The notes under the pieces: generated by a model
What the model was told of the DNA's origin: nothing
Databases searched by the model: none
Seen by the model: the letters and a program-made list of their open reading frames with translations, nothing else
Program-made: the position numbers and the translations under genes
Shown: positions 49,485 through 60,582 of the stretch, piece by piece
How positions within the stretch are numbered: the first letter of the stretch is position 1
Layout: every line of letters starts with the position of its first letter
NCBI GenBank assembly: GCA_950106755.1
Contig: OX467083.1
Location: forward strand, 36,513,029 to 36,577,028
DNA: 64,000 nucleotides
Source: Climacium dendroides
Taxonomy: Eukaryota > Streptophyta > Bryopsida > Hypnales > Climaciaceae
Direction: 5' to 3'

Positions 49485-51906
49485 TCAGTATCGTGCATCC
49501 CAGAAAGTGAAATCTGGGGAGCAGTTCAGCCCAGGCGCAGGGGTGATGTAATTGCCATTCAGGAATTCAGTAGCCACAGCCTTGTTAAATGTATTAGAAG
49601 TGTGGATACCGTCCCAGCTCAAGTGCCCAGCTGGATTAGCACAATAACTGTTTGTCAAGTTGACAAACTGAAGGCCAACAACTCCTTCGTTGCCACAGGT
49701 CACCTTCGAATTGAAATTGTAGTACCCCCCAACCCCACAGCAGGCCTTCAAAGGCTCAGTAACATCTGTGAATATATAGAATTATGGACCCAATTAATTA
49801 GTACAAATAAGGCATTCAAATCACAGTTATAGGTATCTCTTAAAATACTGAAATAATCGCCATATTCTGTACAATGGCAAAGCTTCAAGAAATTGGCACC
49901 AGACCTAGTTTTTAGAACTGTCAGGTGCCGTCACCAGACCTAGTTTTTAGAGCTTTGGCATTTGAGTGTCAAAATTTTGGCTCTCTAAAACACGCCAGAA
50001 TTAACTAACAAGACTTTCTACATTGGAATTAAAAAAAATATCCTCTAGTTAATTACAGGGCATGACTTACTGTAACTCCGGGGATCTGTGAGCATGTTGA
50101 TGTAGACACTGTGGAGGTCCCCGTAGTAAAGGTTGACGTCAGGATGCTTGGCCCTCAAGCCGATCATAGATTCCTCGAGGAGGGCGTTGTGATTGCTTGT
50201 GATTCCGTTGATTTCCTTGTAACAGCCTCGACTGTCATAGCTATCGGGAGAGTTGTCGGGAAACAAGGTGAGCATGGCAGGAATGCATCCCAGTGGCGGC
50301 AGATTTATCACTAGCAGGTCACGTCCCCCAAATGCCACAATCCCCTGATAATCGAAACAGAGGAACATTCATTATGTTCGATAAATTTTAATCGTAATGG
50401 GATGCTTTAGACTCGCCCCAATCCTAGTGCAAAGCTTGGGTCGGGAATGGAGCTTGAAGGGCCAGGAATGGGTTTAGCTTCAATGTTGAATCTCGGTACG
50501 TCCAGGGGTCAAGAAAAACTCAGTCCATGCCTCCTTGTTTTAGTGCTTTTTCTTGCACTTGCTCAAGAGTTTTTCTCCTTTAGGTCTGGCATGGGAAAAT
50601 AATTGAAGAAAAAGACTGTCTGGTTCTCACCTCAATAAGATCAACAATGGCTTGTACCACGGGGTCCACCAGCTGCAACGTTTCTTGAGGAGTCAGAGCG
50701 GAGTCGTAGAGACTGAAGAAGTAATCTTGGTAGCCAGCGTAGACAACATATAAGGATGAATTCAGTGTTGCGATTGTGGGCAGGCTCTGCACAACAACTA
50801 CCCCACCCAAGAGACAATATAATTCCACCAAAACAGAAATCAATTATCAATAAAATGATGTCACAAAACCAAGCAGTACGGAGGCTGAACTTAGATAACT
50901 AAGGCGTGGATAACGTCAAAGAGGGATATTAATTACGAGCATAAGTTAGTTATAACCATGGTCTGTCTTCATGTCCAATGCATACTTGCCACCTCTACAT
51001 TTTATCCAAATTAAGGGCTCCATTGAGGTTATGGGATCAGGGAACATAAAAGTAGAGTTTGGTTATGAGAAATGTCATGCTCAGTCAGGAGCTCTACTTT
51101 CATCATCCAGACATAAACATAATGTATGCATCATAATTACAGAGCTGAAAAGGAGGACATCATAACACTAGCTAAGCAAGGGCAAGATTATGAGAATATA
51201 ACGATGCACGACATTCATATCTACTGTTCGATTTCCACTTCTACAGATATGAACTCCATTAATTAGTGGGTGTTAGAGCTAGTTCACAGAAGAAGCAATT
51301 TCAGAATGCATTCCAAAATTCAACGAGGGGTAACTGAGCTATTCTAGTACTTCCCCTATACAAGGAGGTCCTGAGAATCCATGAGTGAAGCACAAGTGAA
51401 GAATTAATCGACTTACTGACGGGGTCTTGGTTTTCATAAAAGGAGAGACGCACTTTGTATCGCACCAGCCACTCCAGTTGCACATCCAGAGAGAACGGTG
51501 TGTGGAATCCCGCGTCTCTTGTCCACCCAGTGTTGGGTCTGGCCGTGGCCCCCGAAGCCGCAAAGCTGACGCCATACGTGAAGTCCGAGCTGGTGCCTCG
51601 CAAGACGGGGTAGATGGGGCGCCGCCGAACGCCGAACGCCAAGAAGTCCACCAGCAATTTGCCGTCGCAGTACCGGTCCGCCGGGTGCATGGGGAACAAG
51701 TTCCCGTTCGGAGAAAGCTCCGCATTCGCAAAATGCAACGGAAAGGCCGCAATGCTGTTGCCCACGTCCGACAAGGAGTCGCCGAAGGAGTACACGGCGG
51801 GATACGAGCAGTTTCGCAGCGCTGCCGAAATTGGGAGAATGCAACAGGTGAAAACCTGGAGCATCCATAGCACTGATGCAAATCTTCCCCTCATGCTTGC
51901 TCCCAT
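49485..51906 (-). CDS. Secreted GDSL esterase/lipase (copy B)
   Basis: Four minus-strand exons join in phase: 51906-51417, 50797-50631, 50344-50071 and 49765-49485, giving 403 residues. It is a paralogue of copy A: exon lengths of the middle exons (167 and 274) are identical. Exon 1 corresponds to exons 1 and 2 of copy A fused without the intron. A signal peptide covers about residues 1-28. Block I is SFGDSLSDVGN (Ser44); block II Gly is in FAASGATA; block V is WDGIH (Asp362, His365). Block III reads YAGYQDYFF, with Gln187 in place of the usual Asn. The start at 51906 is the first ATG in frame; longer frames begin at a TTG. The acceptor at 50798 was chosen because it alone agrees in phase with the strong GTAAGT donor after 51417. 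Confidence 0.92.
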
Positions 51907-53793
51907 TGTGATCCCCTCAACTCTGTGCAATTATTGAAACAGTGAAAAAACCTCGAAGATTTACTGGTACAAATTCAGTAGTCTTGGTATGTTGGACTAG
52001 ACTTCCAGACAGTGATAATCACTAGAAGTGAATAGATTTGTGACCTCTCAACATGTCAATGGTGTTCAATTGTCAATGGGTGACGACTAGTTTAGGGCCA
52101 GTTTATATGTAACTATGCACACGAGATAAGTCGTCGTGATTTTGACATAAAAGTGGGTTTGAGGTTGATGTGTCACCAGCTCGTCCTTGGACACTACAAA
52201 GTTTGTCAAAATTATTGTTTTAAAGGAAACTCGAATGTGGACGGGGTGCACGCTTTCACATGGTTTGGGGCTAGGGCCATTAAATTTGCTGTCTCTGTCT
52301 CGTTCTTTATCTGCTGGCATGGGTTCATCCAAAGTTCGCCTTTGCCAAGAGTTGATAATTCGTTTCACATTATTCAAGTCGAGCTTGCATTCTGCGGTCT
52401 CCCCTCTAATGTCAACATCTGTTTGATATGAATTTAAGAGAGGAGATTACCTTAATTTGCTGCTGGAGCTTCTACATTTGGTGACGCAGGATGTTATGCA
52501 ATACGATCACAATTAATCTGGTTCACTACGTAGAGTCCTTAAAAATAAATTTTCAAGTTCCTTGGTGCTTCTTGTATTGTGTTAAAAATGGCTTGCTTGA
52601 CGTGTGACAGACGCCAGAGCAGAAGTCGAAAATATATGCACAATGCTTTGCCATTTTCGCTTGAATGTATATATTTGGTGTGATTGAGAGTGAAAAAAAA
52701 TTACGCGAATGACGAAAGCATTGGTCTATAGATGTCTTCAAAATAATTGTAAATCGAAATAATCATATATGAAATTCTGAAGAAACTCCTAAATTTACAA
52801 AAAAAATTAATATTACCATAAAGTTAACCTAAAGGGACCTAGTTAATCCAAGTGGACAAAAATCCTTGAGTCCCAGTAATAGATAATAGGTTTTGGGGAT
52901 TAAAAGGATTAACATTGAACTGGGTGCATCCTGACTTTACAGAAAAAATTGCAACCTAAACCCCCCCAATTGCAACCAAAAAGCAGAAGACGGAGTCCAC
53001 AAGTTGATACTTCGCTTACGGAAAATTCTTGACGCACTTCGCTGGAAACTAGAAAAGAGATCAATTTGTAGTTTCAGAGATTATCACCAAATTATCCTTG
53101 GCAGATGAGCTTTCAATTGATGTACTGCACGTGTGTACCGATCTGCATGTTTGAAATCATGGTCTTGAACAGCCATAAAAGTCAGAGAACAAAAACGTAC
53201 ACCTTTAGTCTTCAATTGAATCATGCAGGAAACTTTTGAACACAGAGAAATGCCCGCTGTAGCCGCATTACATACGTGCACTCGCCCAGGAGCTTCCCAT
53301 TTCGGGACATGACCTCCAGGGCTGGTTCCACTGTGGATTTTAGAGCTCGCCCAATGTACAGTACTATGACAACAAATGGTGGAACTTTGACAATGAATCG
53401 TCTTCCAACGCTGAGGATGAAATGGACTCCATCATCCTGTCCGACTCAAACTCAGTGGACTTTGAATTCATCAACTTGTTTTCAGACTCTTGAGGATGAA
53501 GTAGACTTCATCAACCTGCCATGGGATGGACAAGCTATATCCCAGCTTGTGGATCCCTGGATGACGTTGGACGCTGGGGAGTTGCTAGAATTGAATGAGA
53601 CGAGGATGAGACATTTCTGTGGGTTCGGTATATTGCAACTTGTGGACGCCCAACTCAGCTGCTCTGATACATACCACCAAGCTAATTCCTGAACAGTGCT
53701 TTACTCTAGCTTCTTAACCCCAAAGCGACATTGAGGACAGAAAGTGTCGTCAATGATTTTCAGTCCCAAAAAACTGGCGCTTCACACATTTGC
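51907..53793. other. Upstream spacer with an unrecognised coding-like patch
   Basis: The first few hundred bases are presumed promoter of GDSL copy B. The patch at 53276-53692 is open on the plus strand and has acidic repeats around EDEVDFINL, but a neighbouring frame also reads plausibly (EDEMDSIIL). I cannot name a family and suspect a decayed gene fragment. Confidence 0.4.
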
Positions 53794-54133
53794 ATGGAAA
53801 AACATGCTAAAACAGCTTCTGTAGGGTTACTGCAAATCTCTCCAGCGACACAAACACAAATTGCAAGAAATTTCAATAATCTCTCCGTTTTCCATGCAAG
53901 GACACAATTTAGAACTTCCCGAAATTGCCGGAATTTAGCAGCAAAACGAGCGGGTGGGCTGACGTCACTAGGCACAATTACAGGGCCAGGTGGCAGGGGC
54001 CCGGAGGAATACCGTTGAGGAGGCTGTAGTGAGCTGGACGCAAGGCTTTAGGTTTTGAGTGCAAAGGTTTTTGGGTGGCAAGGTAGAGCACTTTGAGAGA
54101 GACTGCTTCCTTGGATTCTTTATGGGCAAGGTA

Positions 54134-54641
54134 CACTAAAATTGGTAAATAGTGTTGGGTGATAATTAGTGTTGTTCCCTGTTTTTTACCCCCAACACTA
54201 ATTTTTAACTTATGTGTAAATAGTGTTGGGGCACTTAATTGCTGTTATAAAAATCTGTCCCTTCCCTGCAAAACTGTAATTTTTGCCCCCCGTCGTAAAA
54301 ATCTGTCTCTTCCCTACAAAATTGTAATTATTGCCTCCCGCCGTGAAAATCTATCCCTTTCTAAGAAAACTGTAATTTTTGCCTCCCACTGCAAAAATCT
54401 GTCCCTTCCCTGCAAAACTGTAATTTTAGCTTCCTGTCGTGGAAATTTGTCCTTTCTCTGCAAAATTGTAATTTTTGCCTTTCACCGTGAAAATCTGTCC
54501 CTTTCCTAGAAAACTGTAATTTACTATAGAGCTAAAATAGTGTTAGAATGGGGTAGTTTTCATCTAACACTAATCTTGCAAATCACAATTAGTGTTAGTG
54601 TTGACAATTAGTGTTGCCAACACTATTTACCAATTTTAATG
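54134..54641. mobile_element. 508-bp pogo-like MITE, deletion relative of the next element
   Basis: The left end reads CACTAAAATTGGTAAATAGT and the reverse complement of the right end reads CATTAAAATTGGTAAATAGT. TA flanks both ends (54132-54133 and 54642-54643). Both termini match, in inverse orientation, those of the 2.6-kb element at 54951-57564 for about 100 bases each. The interior is replaced by six tandem 48-bp units. It would be mobilised by the transposase of the larger relative. Confidence 0.85.
54243..54525. repeat. Six tandem copies of a 48-bp unit
   Basis: The unit is built on AAAATCTGTCCCTTCCCTGC followed by AAAACTGTAATTTTTGCC and a CCGTCG-like end. About six diverged copies occur in tandem inside the small pogo-like element and generate a repetitive open frame without biological meaning. 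Confidence 0.85.
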
Positions 54642-55165
54642 TACTCTTTCCTAATTGCCCATTTGAGGTCCCTTTAACTAAGACTAGTGTGCACTTCCTA
54701 AACTCCACATTTTCAGGAGATTCAGAAGCTTTAATTACAAGTGATTTTGGTAGTGGTGGACCAAGGTTCGCAGATGATTTAATAGTCTTCGTACTGCTCA
54801 TACCTCAATGCCACATCACGCGCCACGTTCGTTCGGTGAATACCAAGCAACGCAGGTACGAATGCGCTGTAAATTCTTCATGTAATACTGCTGCCTAAGA
54901 ACCCTGCTGGGACCAAGTGTGGACGTACCTTTACAGAAAATGTCCCACTACACTAAAATTGATAAATAGTGTTGGCAACACTAATTGTCAAGACTAACAC
55001 TAATTGTGATTTACAAGGTTAGTGTTGGATGAAAGTTACCCCATTCTAACACTATTTTAGCTCTATAGTAAAATCTGATCATTTTAGCATTTGTAAGAGA
55101 GTGCATTTAGTGTTAGATGGTAATAAAATGTTAGAAGTTGGAATGGTGGAAAAAAAACAGTGTAT

Positions 55166-55300
55166 GAAATGCTGGAATAATCACAGAAATGCAGGAATAA
55201 TCACAAAAATGCAGGAATAAGCATAGAAATGCAGGAATGAGCATAGAAATGCAGGATTAAGCACAGAAATGCAGGAATAAGCACAGAAATGCTGGAATTT
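55166..55300. repeat. About seven tandem copies of a 20-bp unit
   Basis: The unit is close to AGAAATGCAGGAATAAGCAC with one or two changes per copy. It lies downstream of the transposase gene within the pogo-like element. Confidence 0.88.
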
Positions 55301-55397
55301 TTCATAGTATATGTATAAGTTGCTAAATATAGCAACAACCAGAAAACAACATAAGAATCCTAGCTGTAGATCAAAAAGGATTTTTAAACTGCCCTAT

Positions 55398-56930
55398 TCA
55401 AATTGGGCAGTTCTTGCCCTTGGAAGTATTGCAAATGTTTTGCAAATATTTTGCAATTATCTCTTGGAGATGTGGAAACAATTGTTCTACACTCCAAGAT
55501 CCATCAAGTCCTAATGCTAAGCCACAACGAATCATGGCTTTTCTAGTATAGGATATGTTGTCACAATCCACCTCTCGATTAACATCTTCTATACTATGAG
55601 CAGCCAATTGTAGGAAAAAACATTTCCCAGGATTTGTCAACTTTCCTGACCATTGTCCATTTGCTCAAGGTGCATTTTGCCAAACATTTTGTTGTATCAA
55701 CTCAATTTTCTTGGCTTCCCACCGTCTTGTCCATGCATCTTTGATTTTTGAAATGAGAAACGTATCTGCTGGTTGGCAAAGGTGAGTAGAACATGGAGGT
55801 AGAAATCTGAAAACTGTGTTTTTGGCAGCTAGAACAACAGCCAATCTAGGTGTCACATTATGACCGCTACAATTATCAAGCCATATGATTTTCATGCGTT
55901 GATGAAGATCGGCTTGATATGCACGAGGTTCTAAGAAGTATTCGGGGAAGATGGTTTGGTCCATCCAACCTTTAGGACCCGTTCTATAAGAAACCCCCGG
56001 AATATTATCAATCACCCCCCGTATAGGATAGCTCCTATTTTCATTTGAGAAAATGAGCATAGGAGCTTCAATTGTGGCACGACGTCCTCCGGAAATGCGA
56101 ACCACCATGGTCATGGACTCCCCATCCAAGACAACTTCAGCATATTTGACAGTTGTGTCTCCCCTAAACCCTAAAGTTCGGCCATTGTCAAGATTGACAA
56201 TGAAATGGGTTTCATCTAAGTTTTCCATGAGATTTTCATCAAATTCCCTGGATGAAAATCCCCTTTGCAAAACCCCCAAATGGTAGGCGGTTTCCATTTC
56301 GATTTGAAACTCCTTTTGAGGGCTACAAGTCAAACGCCCACGTTGGGATAAAAGGACTATATTATGGTTATCCATGAATTGATTGATCCAATTCGCTGTG
56401 ATTTTGTTGACCAATAGAACATTGTCTTTGGGATCAACAGAAAGGGCCGTGAAAATGGACTCAGGAGCTACGAGTATGGAAAGGGTTAATTCATGAAGTA
56501 GGTGAGAAGAAAATTTGACACCTGCTTTACGAAGCCGGTTGAATTCTTCAAGCAATAGAGGATACAAATATTGCACCCATTCGCTTTTCTTTTTGCCTCG
56601 ACCCGGCCTGGCCTTCGGAGAATGACGCCTTCTTTTATCCAAACAACTTCGGCTACAAGAGAGGGGAGTGATGGGACCGGGAAGATTCTCATGGAATAGG
56701 TCGCGTTGTTGCCACCATCGGCTGGCTTTCATGAGATTGGCGGCGCGTTGGCCACGGAAATGCTCTGGAAATGCTCGAATAACTCGACCATTGAGGCCCA
56801 CCAAGCCATGAACAGCAACATCTTCAATCATCCAAGAAGTGACAGCGCGGCGAGTAGCAAGGCTGGAAACTTGCTGAAGATGGCGTGGAGGGGTATTGAG
56901 AGGAATCTCAGCAAGGGGAAGGCGGTCCAT
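55398..56930 (-). pseudogene. Pogo/Jerky-type DDE transposase with a single in-frame TGA
   Basis: The frame opens at the ATG at 56930, runs 421 codons to a TGA at 55667-55665, then continues in the same frame to a stop ending at 55398, 511 codons in all. The part after the TGA (ANGQWSGKLTNPGKCFF onward) reads as conserved protein, so the TGA looks like a single late lesion. A basic cluster near residues 99-115 suits nuclear import. A CENP-B-like helical region precedes the catalytic domain. The DDE triad appears as NLDETHF (Asp239), WLDNCSGH (Asp352) and CQPADTF (Asp389), with 36 residues between the last two. The 421-residue product keeps the whole triad but would lack about 90 C-terminal residues. 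The pogo/DDE_1 assignment is from motifs only. Confidence 0.82.
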
Positions 56931-58534
56931 GGTCGTCTACAAAAAAACAGTGAAAATGGAGCTTGAGAAAAAAATGGCGACAAAAATAAATAAATAAATA
57001 AAAAATAGAGGAAATAGGGGAAGGAAAGACAAATTCAATGGTGTCATCTACGTCCCAAACACATACCTCAATGAAAAGTTCTAGACGTCGCAAGTTCAAA
57101 TTAGAGCGGCGGGAATCCAAGCGGGAAGTTTGAACCGGAGTGGCGGCGGGAAACCGGGAAGTATAACCCACCCACCCACCCAAAAAAAACCCTTCACTTC
57201 ATGTCCTTTACTCCTATCGCAAGGCCGGCACCGGGAGCTCTCCACCTACCAAAATTGGGCATCCGTGGGGAAGGGAAAAATTGGACATCGACAAGAAAGC
57301 AAGAATTGCAATTCCGCAGGGAGGCGGAAAAACTGAAGCTCCGGTTGGGAAGGCGGCGGTAGGCAGAAATTGTATTTTTCCAAGGAAGGGCCAGAAAATC
57401 GCCAACGGTCGGCGGAATTTAGAGCATTCCAGGAAAGGACAAAAATCTGACGGCGGAAGGAAAGGGCCCCAACACTATTTACACATAAGTTGAAAAATAG
57501 TGTTGGGGGTAAAAACCAAGGGACAACACTAATTATCACACAACACTATTTACCAATTTTAGTGTAATGGCTGAACCAACTGAGTTGAATTGCCTGAAGT
57601 AGGAACCACCTCGAAGCATTGAAGCAATGAAATCAACACTAACAGGTTCATAAATCATCCACCTAAGAACTAGAAGTGGAACAAAATTTGGAGGAGGTGA
57701 AAAATGTTGAAATATTTTTTAGTAAATTTTTCTTGGAAGACAAGTGGAACTGGCATCTATAAAAGTTGTTTCATATTTCTTGGAGCTTTGTGGAATTAGT
57801 TATTAAACTTTGAAGTTGAAAAAGCATAGGGCTCTAAAATCACGCATCTCCTAAAAGGTACAATGATTGTACATTGCTAAAGACTATGAAAGAATAACAT
57901 GTGCACGCAGTGTTGATTTGAAGAGGTGTACAATTTTAGAGCCTATTATAGGAGGAGGAGGAGAGACCTTCATATGAGGAGAACTATTTTGAAGTTCTAG
58001 AATTTGATAATAATTAATTTAACTCTGAAATTGGCCATTGTTATCTAGAAGGGGATAAATTGAATTTCAAATAGTTATAGCAGTCTCAGTTCTTGTAATG
58101 ATTTTTTGAAACGTTTTATGGAGATAGAGAAATAAATTAGCTATGTAGGAATATTATTTATTTTGGAAATGGTGCATAGGAACAAAAGTTATACCCAAAT
58201 AAGCTCAAACAAGAGAGAAACCAAAAAAATATTAACATAAATGTCATTAAAAAAATCCTCGTACTTTACATTTCATAGCACATGGGAAGCTTTGATTCAT
58301 GTCATTTGGATAAGTGATGTGAAAGTCAAGAACTACAATGCTTTCCACTCAATAACAACTTCTTGACAAAATATGTTTGTAGATTTGTTTTTGAACTCTA
58401 TTTTTATAATTTAAGAAGGAAAAGGTACTAATGGTTTTATTATCTTTCTAGAATAAATTGACCATCAATTCCATCATAGAGACCTTAATAATTTAGATTT
58501 TCCTTTATCTTGCACCTATTTCTATTAAACTATG

Positions 58535-59426
58535 AAGGACAAAGGCCATTTTTTGGCTAGAAGCCACTTATAACTGTCATTTCTATTGTGTTCACTCAAG
58601 AAAACAAAGAACATATATTTTTTAATATATGACCATAGGATCTTGTACTTTGCTTGTCTTAAATCCTCACTTAAATCTTGTGGTAAAAATTTCATGAAGA
58701 TTGACTATTCAAATTGGAAGATATTAGCATTTGTAGTTGGAAAATAAAATATTTTTGAACAGTCTTCTACAATATGAAATGACTTCGATCATAGAAATCA
58801 TCATACTATGCACTTTGAATTTAAAAAAAATTATGTTGAAGAAATGAATTGAAAGAATACAAAAAAAAATTCAAAAAAATGCTTGATTTTCATTCTTTAA
58901 ATAATTATCAAGTAGGAGTAGGTCCAACATTGAAAGAAAAACTGAATTGTCAATATCTCTAAGATGGGATAGGAACAAAAAAATGTGACAACAAAGTAGT
59001 TTGAACAAAAAAAAACTTAACTTTGTCAAACAATAATTTCTTAAAAATTATGAACATTGCATTTTAATTGAACCCTACAATGTTGTTTTTTAAGATGCTT
59101 AGATGGTAAGAAAAACAACATTTTTCGTAACTTTCACATCACTAATCCAAATGAAATGAATCAGAGCTTCACATGGAGACAAAAATAAGATGTATAAGAG
59201 AAAGTAAATTAAAATTATTTCAAGTTTTTATGGGTTTTTTTTTGTGCTCAACAACATGAAAATTATGTTTAAGATGGCATGAATTTTGCTCTTGAGCGTT
59301 GATTGAAAAAAATTATAATCTAACTAAGCTAATAACTTTTTCTATCTTTATAAAAAATTTGAGAAGACTCACAAAAAATTGAGGTCATAGGAAGTTAGGA
59401 ACTCTTCCAAATACCTCAAGGGTTAA
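58535..59426 (+). mobile_element. TTAACCCCTAAAG-family element, copy E (diverged)
   Basis: The interior aligns with copies C and D2 (CTGTCATTTCTATTG, GGATCTTGTACTTTGC, AATATCTCTAAGATGG blocks). The left tip is decayed; the right tip reads CTCAAGGGTTAA. An adjoining minus-strand fragment at about 58300-58510 resembles D1, repeating the head-to-head arrangement seen at 34.2-35.5 kb. Confidence 0.6.
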
Positions 59427-60582
59427 ATCTTTTTTTTTAAGAATAGAAATTCAATTTTCTTTTTAAATTTTTTTCCAGAGAACCTCAACTAAATTCCCCA
59501 CAATAAAGATGAAAACCTCAAAACTTTGTAGTTCAAGTAATTAAATGTAAGAAGTTTTGAAGTTAAATAATATAATCATAAAAGGTGCAGAGTAATATGT
59601 TCCGTTCACTTTAAATGCAAAGAACTAGCAATGTATGCAATCAAAAATTTAAAAATGCATTCAAAATATTCTTTTACTAGTTAGGTGGAAGATTGTATGT
59701 TTAGATGTGTAAAGACTTTCACAATTATATGTATGAGCGTTGTTTGTTTTCAAAAGGGATGTTTATATTTTCAAGAATAATAATGAGTTTTTAAAATGTA
59801 GGGCCTCATACTTGTCATTTTCAACAAGGTCTACTGCTACAATGAAGATTACTACACAAATATGGAAGAATATGTCTCGTCTTCTATGATAGGTTTGAAC
59901 AAGGGAGGAAGCAAGCTAACATGAATGCAAAGTCTTTGATATGAAGTATGAATTCAAACCCACAAATTTACTAACAAATAGTTAAATGAAAATGAAAATT
60001 GCGTAAATACTAAACAACCATTTCTTCAAAGTGTAATAAGAACTTCTGTACTTTGCAAATGTATAAGTGAAGGTGAAATATTTCAATCACCAATTAAATT
60101 AGCGTTCGAAGAAACTTACATAACAATACAAATTGATACAAAATGGTAATATTGTAGTATGATTAATTTTTTAATTTATTATACAAGTAGTGTCACTATG
60201 AAGCATATCTACATTTAATAGTACAAATCACTGCACTATAAATATAGTGCTAGAAGGAAACTCAATGTGTGGTTGTTAACAACTTCTTTGGGCAAGACAC
60301 TCAATCCATCACACGAAGTAGGACCAAAAAGGTGAAAATGGAAGTTATTAGGGATAAAAATAAAATGTTGCTTCCTAGTTTGTGCCATGTACATAATAAG
60401 TTGCAAACCTATCCTCGGTAAATAGGGTTATCTAATTACAAATGTGAATTAAGAACTTGCAAAAAAAAAAATAGTGTGGAAAAAAATTTAGTGCTTTCTA
60501 CCATGCTAGTTGTAGTTTGTAGGATGGGTTTATAGTCCTAGTTTGTCCTTAGTCTCTTAAATGCATACATGGAGGTCCTTTG

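Larger units (their letters stand above)
53794..54855 (+). pseudogene. Unrecognised plant gene fragment split by a pogo-like MITE
   Basis: From about 54020 a plus-strand frame reads EEAVVSWTQGFRF, a TGA at about 54054, then VQRFLGGKVEHFERDCFLGF up to the TA at 54132. If the element at 54134-54641 and one TA are skipped, the same frame continues LFPNCPFEVPLTKTSVHFLN and on through SDFGSGGPRFADDL to a good splice donor (CGCAG/GTACGA) after 54855. Upstream, another frame from the ATG at 53794 gives 74 Ser/Thr/Arg-rich residues like an organelle transit peptide, but it is out of phase with the later part. The protein family is unknown to me. The exon looks like genuine coding DNA, now broken by the insertion, a stop and possibly a frameshift. 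Confidence 0.5.
54951..57564 (-). mobile_element. 2.6-kb pogo-like DNA transposon
   Basis: The left end reads CACTAAAATTGATAAATAGT and the reverse complement of the right end reads CACTAAAATTGGTAAATAGT. TA flanks both ends (54949-54950 and 57565-57566), as in the Tc1/mariner/pogo group. It carries one transposase gene on the minus strand (56930-55398) and a 20-bp tandem repeat in its 3' part. Although the tip reads CACTA, the 2-bp TA duplication and the DDE_1-like transposase exclude the CACTA superfamily. Confidence 0.85.

Noticed and set aside
54159..54509. Repetitive 116-residue open frame
   Set aside because: It is the translation of the 48-bp tandem units inside a MITE.
54134..57564. 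CACTA-superfamily assignment from tips reading CACTA
   Set aside because: The duplication is TA rather than 3 bp and the encoded transposase is of the pogo/DDE_1 type.
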